DNA from: Shinisaurus crocodilurus | Taxonomy: Eukaryota > Chordata > Lepidosauria > Squamata > Shinisauridae | Direction of reading: 5' to 3' | NCBI GenBank assembly: GCA_021292165.1 | Contig: CM037877.1 | Span: forward strand, 210,780,715-210,844,714 | DNA: 64,000 nucleotides | Shown here: in pieces, positions 13,601 to 25,600 of the stretch | How positions within the stretch are numbered: position 1 is the first letter of the stretch | Layout of the letters: each line of letters begins with the position of its first letter | Position numbers and translations under genes: made by a program | The notes under the pieces: generated by a model | What the model saw: only the letters and a program-made list of their open reading frames with translations | What the model was told of the DNA's origin: nothing | Database searches by the model: none

Positions 13601-16600
13601 GGTTGGGCTTCCCTGTCCTAGAGTTTCAATAAAGAAATATCATCCCATATACAGTCCTAAAGAAAGGACTGTGTCAGGGAAAACTCTGGGAAAGCCAGAT
13701 TTCAGAACGTGTTAACTTTAAAGTTATACTTTTTAAAAGGCCCACAGTTTGATTCCCCAAACCTGCAGTATTACAAAGCAACAGCCGGAAAGGGCTGCAT
13801 GATCTGCTTCTGCCCTTGTAAATGGCTCTGAACATAGATAACTAATCTATGTTCAGCGCCATTTACAGTTATCTATGTTCAGAGCCATCTGTGGCTCTGA
13901 ACATAGATAACTAATCTATGTTCAGAGCCATCCGGTTATAAACATAGATAGCTAATATGTTTATTAAATTAGAATTAATACTACAGCTCCTATTTTTCCT
14001 AGTAGCAAGGAGTTTCATAGTTGAGCTTTTCTCAAGTTAATTTTATATTGATATCAAATCCCTCTTTGGAAATTGCCAAATTCTGTGACACAGTGATTTC
14101 CATGTCGCGTGGGCTTCCATAATTCAGCTTTCCTTAAGTTAAGTACAGCCATTGATTCTGGAGGTATCAAGACAAACTTTCCTGTGTGTGTGTGTTGAAA
14201 TCCAATGAATTTTGTCTAAAAAACCTGCAGTTTTCGCTTTTATTTTCAAGATTCCCCCCCCCCTTCCCTGGGGGACAGTTTCAGATTTAATCTGAAATGT
14301 TCTCTCTTAGGGTCAAACTAAACGTTCTTCAAATGGCTTATTTACTCCATTGTTAGCGCACATGGCCCCAATTTGGATCAGGACCACAGTGTTCCGGGAG
14401 GGGCAGATTTAAGCTTTCCCCCTCCCATTTTTGGCCTGAAATTCCACCCCTGTGCAGGGGTAGGGGGAGTTAAAAAAGAAAAAACTGTTCCCATTAATTC
14501 CAGTGGAGACATTTTTCTTTTTTTACCCACCCACTCCCTCCAGCAGGGTAGCGGTGGAATTTCTGGATGAAAATGGGGTGGGGAGCTTAACTTCCCTCCT
14601 CCCAGAATGCTATGATCCCAATCCGAATTGGGGCAGCATGCACTTACACTGAAGAACCTTCAGTAAAATAATTTGAAGAACCTTTAGTTTGGCCCTTAGG
14701 TAGAGTAGATAGATTGGGCCTACCAACCCTACACAACATTCTGTCCCTTCTCCCTGGAAACAAGCTACACCCACTCCCATTCTATATCCCCTTCCTCCTG
14801 GTCAACACAAACTGGGCACATGCAAAACAGGCCTTATGAGCTCCCATGGGATAAAATGGACCCCAGAACTGCATTTTTAATTTTAAAAAATACAACCTCC
14901 TTATACTACTACTAGGGCAAAGCATGTACTAGATCTTCCTCACAACCTGACACAACAAACTGTTTCCCAAAAGATGTAGTCCAAACGGAGAAAACAGCAG
15001 ATATATTTAACCCCAGCAAAGTCTATGGGGAAAAAACCCTGACGATATCTCTCAAACTGCTGGAGGTCACTTGTCAAACTTTGAGCTCCTATAAATAAGC
15101 CATTTCTTATTCTTTTGGCAGGAGCCATCCTCAAACCGACTTCTCCTACACTGCCAAGTTTCAGATCAATCCTCTCAACTGTTTTCTGTGTATAAGCTGT
15201 AAAACCTAGCCTCTACCTGCTCCATTTTTTTGTTATAATGGCAGGATGTAATTCGTCCAACTCGCCCTTAAGAACATAAGGCCAGCAGGGATAACAACAG
15301 GAGATTTTTTTAGTACCATCCTTTAAGATGTTAAGTGTAACTGATAATATATTTTCTGATAGCTATTCCAAGATTTATTTCTATTTGTAACACTGTTATT
15401 GTTTTTACTTTCATTTTTTTACTTGTGTTATATTTGGACATTATTATTATTTAACATATAGCACAGAGACAGACACACAGAGTGTTTGTTTCACTGCTCC
15501 TTCTGTCTGCCTTCGATCCTACCTGTGCTATTTTGTGTAAGTGCTTTTGCATTTGCTTGCTTCAGCCTTTTCCCTTTTCACATATTAGGCTTTCATTTCT
15601 TTCTTCCACTGATGGAGCCCCCATTAGCATTATCTAAAAGAGAGAGAGAGGGAAGTGTTGGATACATGCAAGGTGTCTTAGAGCAACTGAGGTTATTTAA
15701 TTTTGTTTCTCTTTCCTGAATTTCAAAGCATATTTTTGTGCAAGTTTTCGCAGTCTTGCAGAGAGAGGCTAGGTTGACCCCATCTGTTGGCCTTCTGCTG
15801 GCATGCAAAAACATTTTTATTCACACAGGCCTTTGGCATGTAAGCTGGTTTGCTGCGGGAGGGTTTTTTTAATTGGTTGGTGCTGCTCATTTCTTTTATT
15901 GTTGTGTTCTTAATTTATTTGTTTTTCTGTTATGTTTTAATTAAAAATTTGTTTTCAATCTGGCTTTTATTGTTAGCTGCCTCAAGCACCATTAGAAAGG
16001 CAGGATATAAATTAAATAAATAAATGACAACAAGAACAGCAATATGGAAATGTTGTTGTTGGTTAGGACCAAAAGTCCTTCTGGTCCAGTGTTCTGTTTC
16101 TGAAGGCCAGATGGATGCTTTTGGGTAGCATACAAGCCAGGGCATTGCTAGGCACTTAAAAGATCCCGGGCCCATAGGACACAAGCAACTCTGCATACAA
16201 TTTGCATATGCTAATGTATATCTATGTATGCTCATTAGAAATAATTATTAGGATTTATTTAAATTCCACAGAAGGCAAAGCCAGCCAATGAATTTTTTAC
16301 CAAAGTCATCTCAAATAAAATAAATTCTTCAATTAATTTGCACCCCACCCCAGCTCATCCCAAATCAGTCATTTTTCTTCAATTACAATTTTCCATCTCT
16401 CACTGTATTTCCTCCACATCTCTCTCACTCCCTTCTCTCTCTTTCCCTCTTATAGGAAAATTGCCCCCACCTCATGCAATTAAGCTGAGAAGAAATGCTT
16501 CCATTAACAATAATGGAAGTTCCCCCCAAAAAACTTAATTGCCTAGGGTGGGTGGGTTATGGGGTGTTCCAGAATGTGGGAAGCGAAGGGTCCCCAGCTG

Positions 16601-19600
16601 CAATCCTCCTTCAAAACTGCTCCCAGCATGGCAATTTAGCTAAGGAAAAAATCTTCCATTGACATCAATGGACACACAGGGCTCTGGGAAATAAAGCTAG
16701 TGCGGCGTAGTGATTAGAGCAGTGATGGCGAACCTATGGCACGGGTGCCACAGCTGGCACGCAGGGACCTCTCTGTGGGCACTCGAGCCATTGGTCACCA
16801 GATCCCGAAAAGACTGTCCCCTTCTGCAAAACACTAATGATCTTGTTCTTTCTCACAGTGTGGAACAGAATGATTTTATTCTAGAATTCCTGTTACAGAA
16901 TTCTTTTCTACATTGTTATCACATTTAAAAGATTTTGAAGAATGATGCACAGAGCATGGCTTGGATGTAAAGCCCTAACAGTTGACCTGAGTGCTGCATG
17001 TGTTGCTCTCAAACTAACGGAGTATATGAGCCAAGGGTTGACAAATTATCAGCATGCATGCAATAGCAAAAATCACATTAATTGTGCAAAAGCATGCCCA
17101 ATGCAAACTTTTACCTAATGCAGTGTTTGCAGTCCGAGACATAAAGTTTTTAAAATGTGTTAAGCACGTTTAGTTTTCTTGTTTATCTTGCTCATCCTAG
17201 TACATGTTGACTTTTACTTTTACTAATCCGACACCTGTAGAAGCAGGGAAAGGACCTGGGGTAAAGCTTGCCCCATACAATTTCAGTCTGGCATATAATC
17301 ATATTACAAGTTGAGAATCCCTTATCCAAAAATACATGTGCCTAATTATTTAAAAAGTTTGTATAAATTCCCTTCAGGCTATGTGTACAATGTAGTACTA
17401 TAATATTTTTTTGAGTTGATTTGTATCATTGAAAGCTCTGTTATTGTGTTTTTCTTTTAAGACAAAAAATGTTAATTAGTTCGGACAACTGTATGAGTTG
17501 TTTTTCTAAAACTAAAGCCTCGGTATTCAGGTTTAATTGCAGTGTTGGCACTTTGAAATAAATAAGTTGGTTTTGTGTTGCAGTTTGGGCACTCGGGCTC
17601 AAAAAGGTTCGCCATCACTGGATTAGAGTGTTGGACTGGGACTCCGGAGATCCAGGTTCTAGTCCTCACTCGGCCATGAAGCTCACTGGTGGCTTTCGGC
17701 CAGTCACTGACTCTCAGCCTAACCTACCTCACAGAGGAGGAGGAGGAGCATTGGGTTGGGTTCCTTGCAGGAAAAAGGCGGGATATAAATATGATTGATC
17801 GATCAATTGATCTAGGCTCCTGGGAAAATAGATTTGGGGCCGGGGCCCAATGCTAGCAATGCCCTTGCAAGAAGGGCATGGGCGAATGCAACAACAGCCC
17901 TCCCAGTTCTTTGTCCCAAGCATCTGGTGTCCAAAGGCACACTGCATGTGAACACGGCAGCTCCAGTTAACATGCCTAATATCATGTCGTCGTCACCAGC
18001 CATTCCAACAGGCTGTGCAGAGGGAGAAGAGAGGACGTGCAGGCTGCAGGGCCATTCCACCAGCCCTGCCAGGAGTATTCATTAATATCTCCCCTTCTTC
18101 CCTCCCCATTCCTTTTTCCTTGTGTGTCGTGTCTTTTTAGATTGTAAGCCTGCGGGCAGGGACTGTTGTTAATTGCTGTAAACCGCCCAGAGAGCTTCAG
18201 CTATTGGGCGGTATAAAAATGAAATAAATAAATAAATCATACTACTGCTGTTGAAAATTTGGGAAGCTTTACCTCCTTTGATTGTATCCTCCTAGGGCTT
18301 TTCACACATAATGCTAACAGTATCCTCAAACTCCTTTTGTGCTCATTTGTGAGTATGTTAAAGTGGAGAATGAGCCTCTCTTTTAAAAAAAACAAAAATC
18401 CCAACCCAAATGGTAATTTATAGTTGATGTAGGTTCTTTATATTTGCAGTACAGACACAGGAAATGCAATAAGCTCATTTGGTGCCATGTGTGAAGAACT
18501 CTGTAGTCCTACTGTATTCCCTCTTAGGCTAGATTCCAACTTGAGTAGGAAATGTACCGGTAAGTGAGAAAACGGGCCCCTCTTCAACCCAATGTGGTTT
18601 ATTGTGGGGCAATCCCATGCTATGCAGATTCCCATGTGCAGGCCATAATACTTGGCCACTGAGCAGCCCCCAGGAAGGCAGCGGGGGAATGCTGATTTCT
18701 ATACCTGCATCATCACTTAGACTAGAGCTAATCTCTGAACTCGGCCGCACCGATGCTCCACAATGGTACCCCCAATTTCTGGCCTGCCCCCTGTCTGCTG
18801 TTGCCACCCAACCACCAATATGTGAATCCCCTCCTTGTTCTGTTTTGGTGTTGTTCAGCAGCAGGGGCCAACTGGTGAGGCTTGTAATGCCGCCGCCTTC
18901 ATGTGCCTTTCACCAACTGCCTTTTACTGTTGGTCCATCTAGCCCCGTAATGCCTACACGGTGATCGGCAGTGGCCTTCCAGAGTTTCAAGCAGCAGTCT
19001 TTTTCAGCCCTATCTGGAGATGCCGGGGATCGAAGCTGGGACCTTCGGCATTCAAACATGTGTTCTTCCCTTGAGCTGTGTCCGTTCCCCCTATGCAAGT
19101 ATGTGTTCTACACTATAGATTAGGCTTCTTCATCAGGGCCAGGCCATACTTCTGGATGCCCTCAGGCATGGTGCCATCAAAGGCCTCTGCTCTTCCTCCC
19201 TGCTTTTGGTGCTGCCCGCCCACCCGCCTCCTGCTGCTGCTGCTGCTGCTGCCTGCCCCCTCCCACTGCCACCCCTTGCCCCTGTTTGCAGCTGCCCACT
19301 ATCGTTCACCTCCTCCCCACTCACCTTGCCTCCCCTCCACTCATCAGCACCCTGCCGCCACCCACCCCCTCCTCTCACTGCCACCTGCTTCCAAATGACT
19401 GGCTCTGATGGGGTCCTTCCTCAGAGCCAGGCATTGTGGAGACCGAAGAGGTGTCCCGGGAGATCGCCTGTGCTGCGGATGATCTCCCAGGACACCTCTG
19501 GTGTGGAGCGGCTGCTCATCTGTTACCTCTGGCTAAACAGAGGATGGACAGCTGCTCAGGAGAACAGGCAGTTGCTCCTGAGGAGAGGTGTCCCAGGAGA

Positions 19601-22600
19601 TTGTTCGCAGCACAGACAGTCTCCTGGAACACCTCTTCAGTCTCCACAATGCCTGGCTTTGAGGAAGAACCCCTCAGAGCCAGGCATTTAGGCCTGGATG
19701 GCTCTCTGAAGAGCCGCACCGGCCACTTTCACCTGCTGATGGGGCTCTCCAGGGGACAGGTGGCAGTGATGGTGGTGAGCTGAGAGTCTTAGGGCTCAGC
19801 AAGGATGGGCCCTTCTGAGGTCTGTGGACCCTCAGCAACTGCCTGACCTTGCCGACCTCTGACGCTGGGCCTGTTCATCATGATCCTGATGCCTCCAGTG
19901 AGCACTGATGTATGGGGAACCATCTAACCCAGAGAATCCCCCAAATCCCAGGTAACTTATGAAACTCCCAGTCAGATGGCATCTTGTAGCATGCTCTTTA
20001 AGATAAATGGACAATGGAAGTCTGGATACAATAATCGGAAGCAAGCCATTTTTCCTTCCTCCTCATGGCCAGGCCCAGGGGATAAATGCAGTGGTGCATG
20101 AAGCAAGTTACTGCGTTGGTTGCTGGCAGTGGATAACAAAGCATTTCCATAATCTCCGATATAGATTAGAGAACAAAACTTGCTCTTTACTCCCCCCCAC
20201 CCACCCCTCTGCACTCTCTTTTACATGGTGCAGATCTTTATGTTGCCCTAACAGCTCATAAATAACTACCGTATTAATGTTTAACTCCTCCATGTGTTCC
20301 TAAGCCAAGCAAGGGTAGCTATTCTTGCTAATTCTACAGAGCACGCAAAGAGTTCCAGGCTTGGCATGGTTCCCATCTCCTGTGTATCTGTTGCTAGCAT
20401 CTGCATCTTTATCCCCTGATGTGCTCTTTTGGTCTCCCAGAGGTGTCATTTTGTAGCCCTGGGCCTGTTGCTGATACATCACTAGCACTTGGCAGTTGTT
20501 TTTCATTCAGTAGCCCTAAACTTTTTGTGGATTTGTATTTCCGTGTTGGGCTCCAACTTAGGGGGCAGTTCAGACTTGATACAGTCCTCACCTGAATCAC
20601 TCCTTCATTAGAAATAGCGTGCAACCTGTGTATAAATTATCACATGCAATGAGGGCCTCTACGTAGCTGTACAAAAAGTGCTCTCTGTGTAGGAAATCAG
20701 TCAAGTTCGGTGCAGTCTTCAGCACATGTGCATCTTGGGGGGATGGGCTCATCTTTCATTGGGCTCCCCTTGCACCAGAGGATTGATCAAATCACTGATC
20801 CAGAAACACTTGCATCAGATTCATAATGAGCATGAGCCAATCAAAGGTAGGCACATTTCTTTCTTTATTTGTACATTTATGCGTCTCCTTTCAGCCCAAA
20901 CATGGCCCCCTAAGGTGACCTACAGTTAAAGCTTGCAACAAATTAAACACTTAACTTTTAAAAACATTTTTTAAAAAAAACCAAAACTTTAAAAACAGTT
21001 AAAAAACTTTAAAACGGCACCAACAGATTCCACTTTCAGTGGGGGAAGAGGAAAACAGGTGCCTGTTCCGTAGCATGATCCCAGCAAGTGGAGAAAGAGC
21101 TGTTGCAATCCCTGTTCGCTGTATGTAGCCTTGCTTGCAAATGTTTTTCCACAGGATCACAGGCATGTTGCTTAGCTAAGTAACAGGCCACATCTGTTCA
21201 TGTGATATTGAGCAATATGGAGTGATAACTCTTAAAGTGCAAGGTCAAGATCAACTTAGCATCACACCTTGGCCTATGTCAGGGGAAGGCAACCCAGTGC
21301 TCTCCAGATGTTTTGGGCTACAACTCCCATCAGCCCCAGCCAGCATGGCCAGTGATCAGGGATTCTGGGAATTGTAGTCCAAAACATCTAGAAGGCCTAC
21401 CCGTAGCCTAAGAAGTACTGAGTGCATAGTGGACAGTGGTGATGATGTGCATGTGCAGAAATTGCCATGGGGGGGTGGGAATGGCATCCTGAGAATTATA
21501 CTTTTCTTAAATTAAAAAAAATGGTTTCCAGCCCTTAATTCTACAAATGTAGGCTTAAAAGTATGTGAGCAAAGTCTGGTTAAATCAAGCTGTAGGGAAT
21601 GTTGAGCAGAATTCCTTCAGCACCCTGCCTTACTTTCTGCTGTTCCTTGCCAGGACTCGCAGAATGCTGGCCTGACTGGTGCCCGTACCCCATGCAAAGA
21701 GAACGTGGCACAGATGCTATGGCGACCTCACTCTTAAGGACATCCCCGTGCTGTGGGTTCTCTGCTGTGATTCCACACTGATTTTGCTTGTCGTAGTGTT
21801 TGCCATGCTTCAGTAATCTCCTATTGCTTGTTTGCCTTGAGTCTTGAGCAGCCTTCAAACTCTGCTGTGCAGTTTGAGCTCTGCTCTTTTCTCGTTTAGT
21901 GCGCTGGGCTGCCCAGCCCCATCAGCGATGGTGAGAGGTGTTCTGCCCACGGCAGTAAGCTGGACCAGTCAGCACTGGCCAGGGTTGCACCAGTGTCACG
22001 CTTTCCTTCATTAGCGTTCATAACTTCCTGTGCTCTCCTGAGTTGCAGGCTCATAGATCTGAGTGAGGAGGCCTTCCCAATCCTTTCAGCCAGTTAGTTG
22101 CAGGGAAATGCTACAGAGAGTGACCTGCCCTGTGACGGCGCAGCTTTTTCAACAAGTGGCAATGGCTGCGTGTGAAGTACAGCAGATGCCATTTTTGTTC
22201 TCCTTGTGGAAATCGGAGGCCTGAGCATTTGGTAACCTTAGCTCCAGAGAAAAGCAGAAAGCTGGGGCCTGAGGCACCTGGGAGCAAGACTGACCCTGCC
22301 GTTAACCCAAGTGAGGTGGACTGCATCACTTAGTGGAATTTGGGCCCCATGAAAGGACAGCAAATTGTTGAGTTCTTTAATATCACATTTTTGCTATCGG
22401 GGAGGCACAACTAGTGTTTTTCACCGTGGGCATCTTCAGCTGGCCTTGTCTGAGAGGGCATTGCAGGTTATAGAATCATAGAAAAGTAGAGTTGGAAGGG
22501 GCCTACCAGGCCATCGAGTCCAACCCCCCCGCTCAATGCAGGAATCCAGGTCAAAGCATCCCCGACAGATGGCTGTCCAGCCGCACCTTGAATGCCTCCA

Positions 22601-25600
22601 GAGTGGGAGAGCCCACCACCTCCCTAGGTAGTTGATTCCATTGTCTTATTGCTCTGACAGTCAGGAAATTTTTCCTGATGTTTAGGTGGAATCTGGGTTC
22701 ATGTAACTTGAGCCCATTATTCCATGTCCTGCAAACTGGGATGATCGAGAAGAGATCCTGGCCCTCCTCTGTGTGACAACCCTTCAAGTACTGGAAGAGT
22801 GCGATCATATCTCCCCTCAGTCTCCTCTTCTGAAGGCTAAACATGCCCAGTTCTTTCAGTCTCTCCTCATAGAGCCTTGTTTCCAGTCCCTCTATCATCT
22901 TTATTGCCCTCCTCTGAACCCTCTCCAGTTTGTCTACGTCCTTCTTAAAGTGTGGTGCCCAGAACTGGATGCAGTACTCAAGATGAGGCGTAACCAGTGC
23001 TGAGTAAAGGGGAATTATCACTTCACGCGATTTGGAAGCTATACTTCTATTAATGCAGCCCAAAATAGCATTTGCCTTCTTTGCAGCCACATCGCATTGC
23101 TGGCTCATATTCAGTTTGTGATCTACCACAATTCAAAGATCCTTCTCACTTGTAGTATTGTTGAGCCAAGTGTCCCCCATTCTGTAACTCTGCATTTATA
23201 GTTGTAGGGACAAAGCTGGGTCCTTTAAATCATTGATCTTCAATCGGCAGGTCAGGGCCCACAAGCTGACCTAAGGTGGGTTGCATCGCCACCATTATTT
23301 TATCTAGGGTTTCTTTTAATATCGAGACAGTGAGAGACCGGATAGTTTAGCTTTAATAGCACACTGGCTCTGCTATTAGGTGGATTGAGGCAGCCCCCTC
23401 AGGTGGCAGATGCTGAGGGACAGGGAGCGGCCGTGAAGTGCTGAAAGAAAGAGCTGTGTGTACCACGTGGACTTCATTGTGTTCCCTAAACTAGCCTCAT
23501 TGCCACTGTTGAAGTATTTTAAATCTATATCTACATCTACATTTCTCTCTGTGTGTGTGTTTTTGAGGGTTCTTTTTGTAACAGTAAACATTAGAAAACA
23601 TTTAAAAACAAATTTCTGTTGGAAGCTTCAGTTGTGCAGCAAATTACAACTTTTTTCTTTCTTGCCATACTCAAGCTTTCAAGAGCTGAGGACTTCTACC
23701 TTGTTCTCCCTTCACAGATTGTTTAATATATCTAAGACCTACATTCTACCAGCAATATCATCAGAACACTCCAATACACATACACCAAATGACGTTAAGG
23801 TTTTTTAAAATCTCTCCTTTAGTCATCCTTCATGGCTTTGTACATTCACCAGCTGATTATAGTCTTTTATGAGGTTAGTGAGATTATGGCTTCACCTCTT
23901 TCACACAAAGAAGTTGAAATTCAAGACTTATTTGTCTAAGGACAATTCACTTGGAGTACAATAATACCTTGGATTGCAAGTAACTTGGTTTGAGAGCGTT
24001 TTGCAAGACAAGCAAATTTTTAAATATTTATTTATTGATTTTTGACTTGATATACAAGTGATGTCTTGCAATACAAGTACTGTAGTATGGCTTAAATTAA
24101 AAATCTCTGTACAAATTTTTTTTGGGGGGATTTCGTTTTGATATAAGAGTGTTTTGGATTACAAGCACATTTCCGGAACGAATTATGCTCTCAATCCAAG
24201 GCATGACTGTATTATTCTTTTTATCCAATTCTTCCTCAAAGGAGCTTGGGATGGCATACATGGCTCACCCCCCATTTTATTTTCATAACACCCCTATGAA
24301 TCAGATTAGGCTGAGAGATATTCATTGGCCCAAGAGGTCACCCAGGGAGCTTCATGACCAAACATGAGATTTGAGCTTGGATTTCCTTGGTCCTAGTCCA
24401 ACACGCCTGTCATTGCACTTCATTGGCTCTCCTAGAAGTCTCTCTAATTGGGACTGGAAACAGCGATGCTTCTTCCAAGATTTTCATGTACTCAGCCCCA
24501 GTACTCCAGTCAGGAGGAACAAGTGAGAACTGATGAGTTCATGTAGATCAATGTTCTCCAACCTTGGGTCCCCAAAAACATCTGGAGACCCAAGGTTGGA
24601 GAATACTGGTGTAGATAGAATGTTGGATTTGGATCTGTGTTCACATCCCACCTTGGCGATGATGGGCTTGCTCTGGCATTGAGAAAGGTACCATTTTACT
24701 TTGAGTCTCTGTTCCCCATCTGTGAAAACAACAGTCATCTATTTCACAGGGTTGCTCTGAGGACAAAAAGAAATAAAAAGCTGTATATAGGGCTGTGTGC
24801 ATTCTGCATTTCCACCAAGCAAGTGTGGAGATTTGGTACTGAACCTATGTTCAGTACTTAGCTTTCTTCTCTTTTTTTTAAAGCAAGTTACTAGCTCCAT
24901 AAGGCTGTGAAGGTAGATTAATTTGCCTCTGGCCTCACTGTTTACCCAACCATGTGTATTGTGTGTGTTTATATACAACTGAAACACTCAATAACACTTC
25001 ATGCATCTGAAGAAGTGGACTATAGTCCATGAAAGCTTATGCCATAATAAATGAGTGTTTAAGGTGCCACCAAAGCACTTTGGTGTTGTTGTTGTTGTTG
25101 TTGTTTTTGCTGCAACAAACTAACATGGCTACCCTTTTGGAAATGGACCCAAGATGGATTGTTGATGGCCACCATCCAAAACAGGGTTAAGACTGCTGAA
25201 ACCTAACCTAGTGACCTTAATGGATTTAATGGTGTTTGACTTTAGATGGTGGCTAATGCCATTTTAGGCTATCTTCAGATGTACAGTCATGCCTTGGATT
25301 GAGAGCATAATTCGTTCCGGAAACGTGCTTGTAATCCAAAACACTCTTATATCAAAATGAAATCCCCCCCAAAAAAATTGTACAGAGATTTTTAATTTAA
25401 GCCGTACTACAGTACTTGTATTGCAAGACGTCGCTTGTATATCAAGTAAATAAATAAATATTTAAAAATTTGCTTGTCTTGCAAAACGCTCTCAAACCAA
25501 GTTACTTGCAATCCAAGGTATCACTGTACCTGCAAACAGAAGTGGTTGAGGATCTTTCTGCTAGAGGGTGAGCTCTGCTTCCCTGCCACCGCCGCCACCC

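Larger units (their letters stand above)
16138..17867. mobile_element. Possible outer DNA element enclosing a SINE and a hAT element
   Basis: The left end CAGGGCATTGCTAG and the right end, read inverted, CAAGGGCATTGCTAGC form terminal inverted repeats, with GGGCCC-rich sequence inside both. If they are partners, the 1.73-kb interval holds an outer element, a Sauria SINE inside it, and a hAT element inside that. The flanking duplication is not clear. Confidence 0.45.

Noticed and set aside
22551..23129. 192-codon minus-strand frame as a host gene
   Set aside because: Its sequence is the CR1 reverse-transcriptase C-terminus, without the catalytic part, and a stop lies just upstream.
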